Shown here: in pieces, positions 28,364 through 36,790 of the stretch
How the letters are laid out: each line of letters opens with the position of its first letter
Position numbering within the stretch: the stretch's first letter is position 1
Assembly: GCA_021287065.1 (NCBI GenBank)
Contig: JAJTBE010000089.1
Location: 38,177 to 102,176, forward strand
Direction of reading: 5' to 3'
DNA length: 64,000 nucleotides
DNA from: Bacillota bacterium
GTDB taxonomy: Bacteria; Vulcanimicrobiota; JAJTBE01
Translations under genes and position numbers: made by a program
The notes under the pieces: generated by a model
Told to the model about the DNA's origin: nothing
The model's database searches: none
What the model saw: only the letters and a program-made list of their open reading frames with translations

Positions 28364-30631
28364 TTACTTTTTCTTGTTTTCGTGGCCTTTCCAGGATTCA
28401 GTTTCAAGAAGGGTAACTCTCCAGACTTCCTCTTCGGTTGTGATTCCTCTTGCACATTTATGAAGGGCGTCTTCGAGAAGAGTTCTCATTCCCTGTTGTT
28501 CCCTTGCGGTTTTAAGAATCTGCTGGGAAGTTCCGTCTTCAAGGAATAGGTTTTTAATATCATGGCTCATTTCGAGAAGCTCATAAATACCGATTCGACC
28601 TGAATAACCGGTGAAATAGCATTTCTGGCAGCCTTTGCCTTTAAAGAGCTTGTCAGGATCATACTCTACAAAATGCTGTTCCATAGCCTGATAAAGCTTA
28701 GTTGAGAATGAATATTGCTCCCTGCAATGGGGGCAGGTTCTTCTTACAAGCCTCTGGGCGAGAGTTGCAGTGCATGTTGCAGTGATAAGCCTTGTGTCAA
28801 CGCCCATATCCTGAAGCCTGGTAACAGTTGAAATAGCATCTCTGGCATGAATACTGGAAATAACCATGTGGCCCGTAAGTGCGGATTCCATAGCGATTGA
28901 AGCAGTGGCTACATCTCGGATTTCTCCAACCATAATAACATCAGGGTCGGAACGGACAAAAGCCCTCAATGCAACATCAAAAGTGAAACCGGAGAAAGGA
29001 TTAACCTGATTCTGAACGGCGCCGGGGATCGAATATTCCACTGGATCTTCAATAGTAAGCACTTTTTTGCCCGGGCTGTTAATCAGTTTGAGTACAGCAT
29101 ACTGCGTGGTACTTTTTCCAGCTCCGGTAGGTCCGGATACCAGAATCATACCGTAAGGAAGTTCGATAACATCCCGGAATCTTTCATAAACAGCCTGTTC
29201 AAAACCGAGTTTGTCAAGGGCAAGTTCTCCCATTTCCCTTCTGAGAATACGGATAACCACACTTTCACCCATAAAGGAAGGAAGAATGATAATACGGAGA
29301 TCCAGATCCACATTGGGAATATAAATACGACCGTCCTGAGGTTTATCTGTTACATCCAGACGCATATTTTTGCCTGATTCACCGGAGAGGACTTTTATGA
29401 TGGATATAAGTTTTTCGTGGAGCTTAGGCTCCATAGCGCCTTCGAGGATTTCATCTATCCTGTTGTCGCCTGTAAGAATGCCGTCGATACGATATCTGAC
29501 TTTAGGAAATTTATCTTTTCCCGGCTCAATATGGATATCAGATGCGCCTCTTATGAGTGCCTGTTTGACGATGGTTTCGACTATAGGTCTTGCACCGCCG
29601 ATTGTTTCGCCGCCTAAGGTAAATTTAGTAAGATCCATTACATCAAAGGCAAGGGGCATTTCATAGTCCGCTTTTGAAGGAAGTTTGAGAGATGGAGCTT
29701 TTTCCTTCTTTACAGCTTCTACTTTTTCTTCCTTAGCTACCTCTTCTTTTTTCTTTCTTTTCTTCTCATCCACATATCTGAGAGTAGCTTCAATATCCCC
29801 GATTAGTGTAATATAACGGGTTGTAACATCGCCGCCGGTCTCTTCCTCTATCATTTCAACCACATCAAAATCGCATGGGTCATCCATAGCAACAGCAATC
29901 TGGTTTTCTTTTTCATAAAGAATAATGACTCTGTGGCGATGAATAACTTCCCTTGTTATGAGGTTTGTAAACTCATCCCTGAGACCGTCTTTAATTTCAA
30001 AGAGATCAACATATTTAAACTTGTTGTTGTTAACAAGCGATTTAACCTGAAGGAGTTCTTCACGGCTGATAAACCTCAGAAGAACATTTTCCAGTTCCGT
30101 AATATTATCAGATACAAGATCCAGAATTTTGCGATAATCTTCTTCGGGCAGAACTCCCTGCGTATAAAGGTATCTGGCAACCAGTCTGTTCTGGTTGAGA
30201 ACCTGTCGTATGTCCTTGAAAAGTGTGAGGCTTTTATCAGTTACTTTTGCCCCGGTAACTTTCTCAACAAGTTTAATCGCCGAATTATCGTTTGGATTTT
30301 CCATAGCAACGGAAATTTTATTGTCTTCCATCCGAAGAATAACAATACCATAGCTAAGCATCTGTTCTCTTGGGATAAGTCCGATAAGCTCATCATTAAG
30401 CTGGTCCTGAACTTCAAGGAGATCGATGCTGCCATAGCGATCGTTGTAGTACAGACCTTTAACCAGAAGGAGTTTATCCCTCATCATATAACGCAAAAGA
30501 ACCGATTCAAGTTCTTCTCCGGTTTTCAGCAATTCTTCAATTTCTATGAGTTCCTGTTTAGTGATAAATTCATGTTTTCTCAGAAAATCCAGCATCGGAA
30601 ATTCCTTCATTATTTCTGTTTTCTTTGGCAT
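28364..30631 (-). CDS. Type IV pilus/type II secretion assembly ATPase (GspE/PilB family)
   Basis: 755 residues. Two N-terminal MshEN-type domains in tandem (~1-130 and ~150-285; the repeats show duplicated REQMLSYGIVIL and REVIHRHRVIIL segments), a charged linker, then the ATPase domain with Walker A GPTGAGKST (~500), Asp box and Walker B (DPDVIMVGEIRD), and the four-Cys zinc motif CPHC..CQKC. It powers pilus assembly or secretion. MshEN domains of some homologs bind c-di-GMP; whether both do here is unknown. No pilus structural genes are nearby. Upstream is a membrane protein, 27 bp away. Confidence 0.93.
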   Translation of the reverse strand: MPKKTEIMKEFPMLDFLRKHEFITKQELIEIEELLKTGEELESVLLRYMMRDKLLLVKGLYYNDRYGSIDLLEVQDQLNDELIGLIPREQMLSYGIVILRMEDNKISVAMENPNDNSAIKLVEKVTGAKVTDKSLTLFKDIRQVLNQNRLVARYLYTQGVLPEEDYRKILDLVSDNITELENVLLRFISREELLQVKSLVNNNKFKYVDLFEIKDGLRDEFTNLITREVIHRHRVIILYEKENQIAVAMDDPCDFDVVEMIEEETGGDVTTRYITLIGDIEATLRYVDEKKRKKKEEVAKEEKVEAVKKEKAPSLKLPSKADYEMPLAFDVMDLTKFTLGGETIGGARPIVETIVKQALIRGASDIHIEPGKDKFPKVRYRIDGILTGDNRIDEILEGAMEPKLHEKLISIIKVLSGESGKNMRLDVTDKPQDGRIYIPNVDLDLRIIILPSFMGESVVIRILRREMGELALDKLGFEQAVYERFRDVIELPYGMILVSGPTGAGKSTTQYAVLKLINSPGKKVLTIEDPVEYSIPGAVQNQVNPFSGFTFDVALRAFVRSDPDVIMVGEIRDVATASIAMESALTGHMVISSIHARDAISTVTRLQDMGVDTRLITATCTATLAQRLVRRTCPHCREQYSFSTKLYQAMEQHFVEYDPDKLFKGKGCQKCYFTGYSGRIGIYELLEMSHDIKNLFLEDGTSQQILKTAREQQGMRTLLEDALHKCARGITTEEEVWRVTLLETESWKGHENKKK

Positions 30632-30658
30632 TATTAAACCCGCCTGATATCAGATTTT

Positions 30659-31366
30659 TTACTTATATTCAATCCATTTAAGAAGAAAACCGCTTGCTCT
30701 TGCCGCTGTTGCCCCAAGACCTCCGCAAACTGCGCCAAGTGCAGCAAGAACGATTCTTATTTGATCTACTAAATTGGGATCGGCAGCATCAGCCGGAGTA
30801 ACAAACCCGGCGCTTACAGCTGCAGGAATATAGAGAGTAGCTGCCGGATACAGCAGCCCCCCAAGAATTGCCCCAAGGATAAAAACCAGAGGTGCCGGTG
30901 ATTCTATGCCGCGCCATATCATAATGAGAAGCCATACTATACAGCAGGAATAGAAAGTGATAACAAGGTTGTTAACCTCAGGAAAAGTAAACCCCGGCAG
31001 CTCGATAAAACCGATGAGAAAGGCAAAACCTGTGATACCTGCTGCTCCGATAATTATTGTGATTATACCGAGGATATATCCCCAGACATTTGCTTTGCCC
31101 CTTCTGGGGAAGATTAGTTTTGCAAGAAAAAACGCCCCTAAAACTCCAAGAACGGAACCGGCAGATCCTATAACAGAGCCTGTGAGGTTAAGGAGAGAAC
31201 CTTCCTTGGAACCGACAGAAATTCCTATTACAAAGGTCAAAGCTATGGCAGCAAGGAAGAAGATTAAAGAGAGTATTTTTTTTCCCTTATCCGAATACTT
31301 ATACTCTTTTTTCTTTTTTTCAGGAGTTACTACATTTTCATTTAAAGGTTTGTCCATATCATTCAT
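30659..31366 (-). CDS. Polytopic membrane protein of unknown function
   Basis: About 235 residues from the ATG at 31366 (GGAAAG just upstream); an ATG at 31378 is an alternative. A charged cytoplasmic N-terminus (EKKKKEYKYSDKGKK) precedes about six hydrophobic helices, small-residue rich (for example GSVIGSAGSVLGVLGAF and LAALGAVCGGLGATAA). The start overlaps the luxE-like gene by 8 bp, so the two are coupled. Family not recognised. Confidence 0.7.
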   Translation of the reverse strand: MNDMDKPLNENVVTPEKKKKEYKYSDKGKKILSLIFFLAAIALTFVIGISVGSKEGSLLNLTGSVIGSAGSVLGVLGAFFLAKLIFPRRGKANVWGYILGIITIIIGAAGITGFAFLIGFIELPGFTFPEVNNLVITFYSCCIVWLLIMIWRGIESPAPLVFILGAILGGLLYPAATLYIPAAVSAGFVTPADAADPNLVDQIRIVLAALGAVCGGLGATAARASGFLLKWIEYK

Positions 31367-32501
31367 TGTTCTTTCCATCCGGTAAAAAATCGAGGGCTTT
31401 TACGGCACTCCCTCTTTGCCTGGCAATACCGGCCCTTCCCACTACTTCGATATAAGGCGAGTTTCTGCCGCATTCACAATTATCCGATACAATACCTGTA
31501 TCCGTTGTAAGAAGCGATAGCGCAGGAAAACTGTTGACATATGGTGTGTAAAAGTGAAAAAGTCCCGGAATGTTGTCCGGAAGAATTCTCATTGTTTCAG
31601 GATCTCTGACGACAACCCTTGAATACACGGGTATGTGCATTTTTCCACATTCACATTCACAGTATGGTACTCCGTGTTCCTCCATCCCGTATATTTCCCT
31701 TATATTTTTCTGAGGTATTCCGAGCCATTGGGAGATGGTTTTTCTGAATTCACCCTTATCTATATTTTCACCTGTTTTTGTGCTCCACCCTCCGCCTGTT
31801 ATCAGATAGCTATCCTTTCCAAAAGCGAATGGGGAGGGATTTTCAACCGGATATCCAGTCCGGATTTCTGAAATGAGAGCGGGAAATCCTATTATCAACA
31901 GAGGCGCATCAGCTTCGGCAAATCTTGCCAGAGCTTCAGACACACTGTCAAAATCAGGTTCGTAGGCATTAGCACTTGTGTTCCATTTTAAAGCATAAAC
32001 AAGTTCGTTTATATTAGCCAGACTGTTCAGATAAATATCAGAAAGAGGATTTGCGCCTTCTCCTGTGAGTTTTTCCTTACACGAAAACAGAATACAGTTT
32101 GACTTAACGCTATGTTTAGCCATATCGAAATCCTGATAAATGTTGAAAATGATTTTTCTGATTCTGTTAAGAGTAATGGAATCAAAACAGACAGCCCCTG
32201 CCCCACCCGGTGCGTCAGAAGATTTACGAATAGTTTTCACTTCATTTTCAGGAACACTGAGCAGCTTTCCTGTGTCCGTAACTGAAACAAAAATATGGGG
32301 TATGTAGAAAATGTCGTTGTAAGACTGAAAATGTTCCGGCGAGAAACCTTCGAGCCTGCATATGGTTTGGTACACAGGGCAGTTATTGTAGTGATGGTTA
32401 AAGCTCTCCTGCATAGCTTCGAGGAACATAATATCCCTTTCATTGCTGAAAACGAAAGGTTCTTTCAAGTCTATTAATTTGTCGGTAAGGGAATCAGACA
32501 T
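31359..32501 (-). CDS. LuxE-like acyl-protein synthetase
   Basis: 380 residues. The C-terminal two-thirds carries LuxE signatures: SSDAPGGAGAV, PLLIIGFPALI, KDSYLITGGGWSTKTGE and EIYGMEEHGVPYCECECGKMHIP, which is the adenylate-forming core of acyl-protein synthetases. LuxE activates fatty acid as acyl-AMP and loads it on a protein; outside bioluminescence the homologs act in lipid or long-chain acyl metabolism. No luxC or luxD is seen. A LexA-like palindrome lies ~100 nt upstream. Confidence 0.85.
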   Translation of the reverse strand: MSDSLTDKLIDLKEPFVFSNERDIMFLEAMQESFNHHYNNCPVYQTICRLEGFSPEHFQSYNDIFYIPHIFVSVTDTGKLLSVPENEVKTIRKSSDAPGGAGAVCFDSITLNRIRKIIFNIYQDFDMAKHSVKSNCILFSCKEKLTGEGANPLSDIYLNSLANINELVYALKWNTSANAYEPDFDSVSEALARFAEADAPLLIIGFPALISEIRTGYPVENPSPFAFGKDSYLITGGGWSTKTGENIDKGEFRKTISQWLGIPQKNIREIYGMEEHGVPYCECECGKMHIPVYSRVVVRDPETMRILPDNIPGLFHFYTPYVNSFPALSLLTTDTGIVSDNCECGRNSPYIEVVGRAGIARQRGSAVKALDFLPDGKNNE

Positions 32502-32602
32502 TTTCCGGAATCTCCCATAATTGTTTTAGCCTTAGTCTGAAAACAGCAGTTTTTATTGTGAGATGGATCAAATTTCATCAGATCTTCTTCTCACAAATAC
32601 AT

Positions 32603-32616
32603 CGAACATATGTTCT
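32603..32616. promoter_or_regulatory. Possible LexA (SOS) box upstream of the luxE-like gene
   Basis: CGAACATATGTTCT, containing the 12-bp palindrome GAACATATGTTC, fits the Gram-positive LexA site CGAACRNRYGTTCG at all but one position. On the minus strand a TATACT lies ~30 nt upstream. The rest of the 32502-32726 gap shows nothing else. Confidence 0.35.
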
Positions 32617-32726
32617 GACACACTCTTCCATAATCCTTAAAGTATAATCCGGAAGATAAAAAGTTCAGACTATAAACCGTGGTGTTTTTCTGCCTGAGGC
32701 GGACTGAACCGGGTATGTATCAAAAC

Positions 32727-34448
32727 CTACTTGGCATATTTGACGATACCAATGGTTTTTACCATTGCCACAGGTGCAACTTCACTGTAAGAAACCACGG
32801 GGACTTCCGGGAAATTAATTTCCGTAATTTTACGTGTAAATCTCCTGATAACAGGTGATGTAAGAAGCACAAAGGGCAAGCCCAGTTTCTGAACGGAAGT
32901 AAGTTCCATACCTATGCGGGTGAGAAGCTCAAGACCTTCTTTATAGTTAATGTCAAGCCAGCGTACGCTCATGTTTTCCTTGATGGATTCCATAATCAAC
33001 TGTTCCACTTCTGATGAGAAAAGCACAACATTAAGGGTTCCGGTTTCATCTTTGTATGCATTTGAAATATAGCGTGAAAAAGCTGCTCTGATGTATTCCA
33101 CAAGAAGTTCGGGATCTGAAGTATAAGGAAGATTCTCTTCAATGGTCTGAAGAATGGTTTTCATATCCCTGACAGGTATTTTCTCTTTAAGGAGTCCTCT
33201 CAGAACGAATCTCAGTGCACCAATAGTAAACTGGTGAGGGAACAGGGATTTGACCAGTCCCGGATCCGTCTTTTTCAGATTATCCAGAAGAACTTCTATT
33301 TCGGGGTATCCCAGCAGTTCGTATGCATAAACATAAACCAATTTTCGGAATGCTGCCTGAAGGGGATTAAACAATTCCGGGGGTTCAAATGTAAGGTCCA
33401 GTGTGCCTGATTCATGGGTCAGTTCCTTGAATTTAAGCTGAAACTCTCCGGGTTTTAGCCATTCTGCACTGCGTATTGCGGTTTTTGGTATGGGAAGGCC
33501 CAATTCGGCAGTTAGTCTGTTTGAAATAAGTTCGAGCTGTTTCTGGAGTTCTTCCCTGTAATGGAAAAGATCTTCGCCCACATCAACGGATAACTGGGCA
33601 AAGCGCATTACATCCTCAAGCTCCCTGGCTCTCTTTTTAACAGCAGATTTAACCTTGCCTGAAATTTTCTCCATAGGCTTTATAAATCTCACAAGCTGGG
33701 CATCGGGTTTGAGTCTGTATATAAGGGCGAGTGCTTTGGCTGCAACGGGATACATACTCTCAGGTATATCCTTCCCAAGCTGCAATTCCCTGTAACAGTC
33801 AAAATCCCAGTTTGTAACCTCCACCACAGGGATTTCAAGTTCAAACGCGTTGGTGATAACTGCAAGGGCATCCTGATCTTCACCCATGGCAACTACTTTC
33901 GGAACCATTCCCGGTGAGTATGTTACACCTACGGCATAGTCGGTATCTTTTACAATAACAACTTCAGCATGGGTAACATTGGGGTTTTCGCTTTTTCTGT
34001 GCTGTTCCGACTGGTGTGAGATTATCGACTGTTCTGCATTTTCGATTATGTTTTCTTCACGAATGGTTTTTATTTCGTCATTAATTACTTTGAGAGCAGC
34101 AGTCTCTTCAGGTGCAACATCTTCATCGTCACGCATAAAGATTCTGCGGGTTACCCGTGCCGGGTCATCAGCTTCCTGAACAGGTTCTTCTGTTTCTTCC
34201 TTAAAAGCTCTGATGATCATTTCCTTAACATCTTCGCCCAGCTCAAGCTTGCCATCTTCTTTTTTTACAAGAAGGCCTTCTTCTTTTCCGAGAATATCAA
34301 CAGGATCAATTACAGGCTCAGCAACCGACTCAGTTGCCGGTGATATGTTTTCTTCCGCTTTCTTTTTTCGTCCTGTTCCGGTCTTCTTTGCCGGAGCTTT
34401 TGATTTTGCTGATTCGGCGGGCTTCTTTTCAGACTTGCTTTTCTTCAC
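32727..34448 (-). CDS. Soluble fusion of FlhB-C-like and FlhA-C-like domains
   Basis: 573 residues from the GTG at 34448 (GGGAGG 7 nt upstream). Lys/Ala/Glu-rich disordered N-terminus (~1-145), then ~155-245 matches the cytoplasmic domain of FlhB/EscU proteins (VVIV..YAVGVTYSPG, VVAMGEDQDALAV, GKDIPESMYPVAAKALALIYRLK), then ~305-573 matches the cytoplasmic domain of FlhA (ELGLPIPKTAIR, AYELLGYPEIEVLLDNLKK, IPVRDMKTILQTI, LLTSPVIRRFTRK, VPVVSYSEV). The autocleavage motif NPTH of FlhB is replaced by K167-D-T-D. Neither membrane part is present, so the protein should be cytoplasmic. Flagellar or injectisome genes are absent from the window. It may be an export-gate mimic or a repurposed scaffold. 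Confidence 0.85.
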   Translation of the reverse strand: MKKSKSEKKPAESAKSKAPAKKTGTGRKKKAEENISPATESVAEPVIDPVDILGKEEGLLVKKEDGKLELGEDVKEMIIRAFKEETEEPVQEADDPARVTRRIFMRDDEDVAPEETAALKVINDEIKTIREENIIENAEQSIISHQSEQHRKSENPNVTHAEVVIVKDTDYAVGVTYSPGMVPKVVAMGEDQDALAVITNAFELEIPVVEVTNWDFDCYRELQLGKDIPESMYPVAAKALALIYRLKPDAQLVRFIKPMEKISGKVKSAVKKRARELEDVMRFAQLSVDVGEDLFHYREELQKQLELISNRLTAELGLPIPKTAIRSAEWLKPGEFQLKFKELTHESGTLDLTFEPPELFNPLQAAFRKLVYVYAYELLGYPEIEVLLDNLKKTDPGLVKSLFPHQFTIGALRFVLRGLLKEKIPVRDMKTILQTIEENLPYTSDPELLVEYIRAAFSRYISNAYKDETGTLNVVLFSSEVEQLIMESIKENMSVRWLDINYKEGLELLTRIGMELTSVQKLGLPFVLLTSPVIRRFTRKITEINFPEVPVVSYSEVAPVAMVKTIGIVKYAK

Positions 34449-34599
34449 GAGAATGCCTCCCAAAGTATTTTTTCATTGAAAACCTGATTCTATATCCTGA
34501 ATCAAAATCCTTGATCACACCTGTAAAGGAAAAAATTTGCAAGCTTATAAAATATAAAGTTATTTGGTAAGATAAAAAAGATTTTCCCATAATTTACGC

Positions 34600-34605
34600 T
34601 ATAAT
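34600..34605 (+). promoter_or_regulatory. TATAAT box close to the start codon
   Basis: TATAAT lies 7 nt before the ATG at 34613, which would put the transcript start at or near the start codon. There is no Shine-Dalgarno motif, consistent with a leaderless mRNA. The -35 region is weak. Confidence 0.45.
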
Positions 34606-34612
34606 TCTTAAT

Positions 34613-35311
34613 ATGAAAAACAAAGCAAACTCAGTGAAAAAAGCAGCCCGTGAAGAGAAAAATTCCCAGCAGTTGTTTTGGGGTTTGTTTTTGCTTATAT
34701 TTGCCTCTGCATTTTTATTGTATGTATTCTTCAATGTGATGGGGTTTACAAGCCCTCCTGCAGAGCCGCCCGTTTCTCACTCCCCAACATTCAGCCCGCC
34801 TCCCACACCCACCCCACGCGGATTTGGACCGGGAAAAGGAAGAATGAGGAGGCCTCCGGGACCTCCGCCCGCTTTTATGATGGGACCAAATGGAACAATT
34901 TACAACAAACCGGAAAACAACAGGCCTGAAAGACCCACCGGGGAGAGATCAGAGTTTTACCGAAAAAACAGGATTATTTCCGAAACGGACAGGCTTCCTG
35001 AAGAATTAAAAAATGTTCCGCCGGAATCGAAAAAAGCTCTTCTTAAAGATGTTAATGTTGTGATCACCAGTGATGCCATAGGGGATGTATTTCTCGATGA
35101 TACAAGGGGAAAAAGGTTTTACGGTAGTACCGGCGAAAAAAAGGATACCGGCGCTCTCTGGAAATATGAACTGAGGGTAAAATTGAAGCCTGGCAAATAT
35201 ATGGTGGAACTGAAAGGGAAAAACGGCAGATCCCGGAGATCCGTAATTACAGTAATCCCATTGATAGACGATATGCATATAAATATCAATATGAAACGAC
35301 CGGAGGACTAA
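34613..35311 (+). CDS. Single-pass membrane protein with Pro-rich stalk and PEGA-like domain
   Basis: 232 residues: basic N-terminus, one membrane helix (~22-44), a long Pro/Gly/Arg-rich stretch (PPTPTPRGFGPGKG, RRPPGPPPAF, ~50-110) and a C-terminal beta domain (~145-232) ending in LKPGKYMVELKGKNG, similar to PEGA-type domains. The C-terminus lies outside the cytoplasm. Function unknown; such proteins often bind cell-wall or surface glycans. gatB follows after 1 nt, with its ribosome binding site inside this gene. Confidence 0.75.
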   Translation: MKNKANSVKKAAREEKNSQQLFWGLFLLIFASAFLLYVFFNVMGFTSPPAEPPVSHSPTFSPPPTPTPRGFGPGKGRMRRPPGPPPAFMMGPNGTIYNKPENNRPERPTGERSEFYRKNRIISETDRLPEELKNVPPESKKALLKDVNVVITSDAIGDVFLDDTRGKRFYGSTGEKKDTGALWKYELRVKLKPGKYMVELKGKNGRSRRSVITVIPLIDDMHININMKRPED

Positions 35312-35312
35312 A

Positions 35313-36779
35313 TTGAAATTTGAGACAGTAATCGGGCTGGAGGTTCATGTTGAACTTTCAACACAGACAAAATTATTCTGCAGCTGCAAAAACAGCTTCG
35401 GAGCAAATCCTAATACACTTGTATGCCCTGTATGTCTGGGTATGCCCGGCGTTCTTCCGGTTGTAAATAAAGAAGCTATTGAAAAACATATAATGGCAGC
35501 TCTTGCTGTGGGATGCAGAATTCCGGAGCATTCGAAATTTGATAGAAAAAACTATTTCTACCCGGATATGCCCAAGAATTTTCAGACATCCCAATACGAC
35601 CTTCCCCTGGCTCTCGGCGGCTCACTGGAGATAAATCTGCCTGATGGTGAAAAAAAGGTAATAGGAATCACCCGTATTCATCTTGAGGAAGATACGGGAA
35701 AATCAAAGCATGCCGGTGAAACAGGTTCAATCGTTGAGTCGGATTATACACTTCTTGACTACAACAGAGCCGGCGTCCCCCTTCTGGAGATCGTATCTGA
35801 ACCTGATATGAGAACTCCTGAGGAAGCATACCAGTATCTCAATGAATTAAAAAAGATACTCGTGTGGCTGGGAGTAAGCGACTGCAAGATGGAACAGGGA
35901 AGCCTCCGCTGTGACGCCAATATCTCAATAAGGCCTGAAGGACAGGAAGAGTTTGGGGTAAAAGCAGAGATCAAAAATATGAATTCTTTCCGCTCGGTTC
36001 GTTCTGCCCTGTTGTACGAAGAAAAAAGACAAAGGGAAGTTATCGAATCCGGTGGCAGAATAATTCAGGAAACAAGAGGCTGGGAAGAAGATCGTGGAAT
36101 CACCGTAAGTATGCGCTCAAAAGAAGAAGCTCATGACTACAGATACTTTCCCGAACCAGACCTGCCTCCCATGGTTGTGGACAAAGAATGGATCGAAAGA
36201 GCGAAACAAAAGCTGCCGGAGCTTCCGGGTGAGAGAAAGCTCCGCTTTGCTGCCGAATACGGACTTCCGGAATATGATTCGGGGATTCTTAATCTGTCCC
36301 GCAGCATTTCCGACTTTTTTGAAGAAGCGGCAAAACTCAGCGGAGATCCCAAACAGACTTCAAACTGGCTTATGGGCGACATTTTAAAATACCTGAACCA
36401 GAATGAGCTGGAAATTCACGAAACACGGCTCAAACCGGAAGCCCTTGCCGAAATGATAAATCTTATAAAAAAAGATGTTATAAGCGGAAAAATCGGCAAG
36501 GATCTCATTGAGGAACTTCTGAAAAACGGAGGAAACCCTGAAGAAATAGTGGAAAAAAGAGGCTGGAAACAGATCTCATCAGGGGATGATCTTCTTCCGG
36601 TGATCAAGCAGGTTGTGGACGACAACCCAAAAGTACTCACCCAGTATCTCGAAGGCAAGGAAAGCGTAAAAGGATTCTTTGTGGGACAGGTGATGAAAAA
36701 AACCGCAGGAAAAGCAAACCCGGCTCTTGTAGGAAAAATGATGGACGAAGAGCTGGAGAGGAGAAAAAATAATAGATAG
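35313..36779 (+). CDS. gatB: Asp-tRNA(Asn)/Glu-tRNA(Gln) amidotransferase subunit B
   Basis: 488 residues from a TTG start with CGGAGGA 5 nt upstream. Full-length GatB with IGLEVHVELSTQTK, CPVCLGMPG, DRKNYFYPDMPKNFQTSQYD and EDTGKSKH, the helical domain and the C-terminal YqeY-like region. GatB binds misacylated tRNA and, with GatA and GatC, makes Gln-tRNA or Asn-tRNA. gatA and gatC are not adjacent, so they lie elsewhere. Confidence 0.98.
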   Translation: MKFETVIGLEVHVELSTQTKLFCSCKNSFGANPNTLVCPVCLGMPGVLPVVNKEAIEKHIMAALAVGCRIPEHSKFDRKNYFYPDMPKNFQTSQYDLPLALGGSLEINLPDGEKKVIGITRIHLEEDTGKSKHAGETGSIVESDYTLLDYNRAGVPLLEIVSEPDMRTPEEAYQYLNELKKILVWLGVSDCKMEQGSLRCDANISIRPEGQEEFGVKAEIKNMNSFRSVRSALLYEEKRQREVIESGGRIIQETRGWEEDRGITVSMRSKEEAHDYRYFPEPDLPPMVVDKEWIERAKQKLPELPGERKLRFAAEYGLPEYDSGILNLSRSISDFFEEAAKLSGDPKQTSNWLMGDILKYLNQNELEIHETRLKPEALAEMINLIKKDVISGKIGKDLIEELLKNGGNPEEIVEKRGWKQISSGDDLLPVIKQVVDDNPKVLTQYLEGKESVKGFFVGQVMKKTAGKANPALVGKMMDEELERRKNNR

Positions 36780-36790
36780 GATGGAATTCC

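Noticed and set aside
29933..30637. 234-codon plus-strand frame opposite the GspE-type gene
   Set aside because: It is antisense to a well-supported gene whose duplicated N-domains explain the long open frame; no ribosome binding site.
32727..34448. Reading this gene as an ordinary flhA or flhB fragment
   Set aside because: It has both C-terminal domains in one continuous frame with its own start and ribosome binding site, and no trace of the membrane parts or a frameshift.
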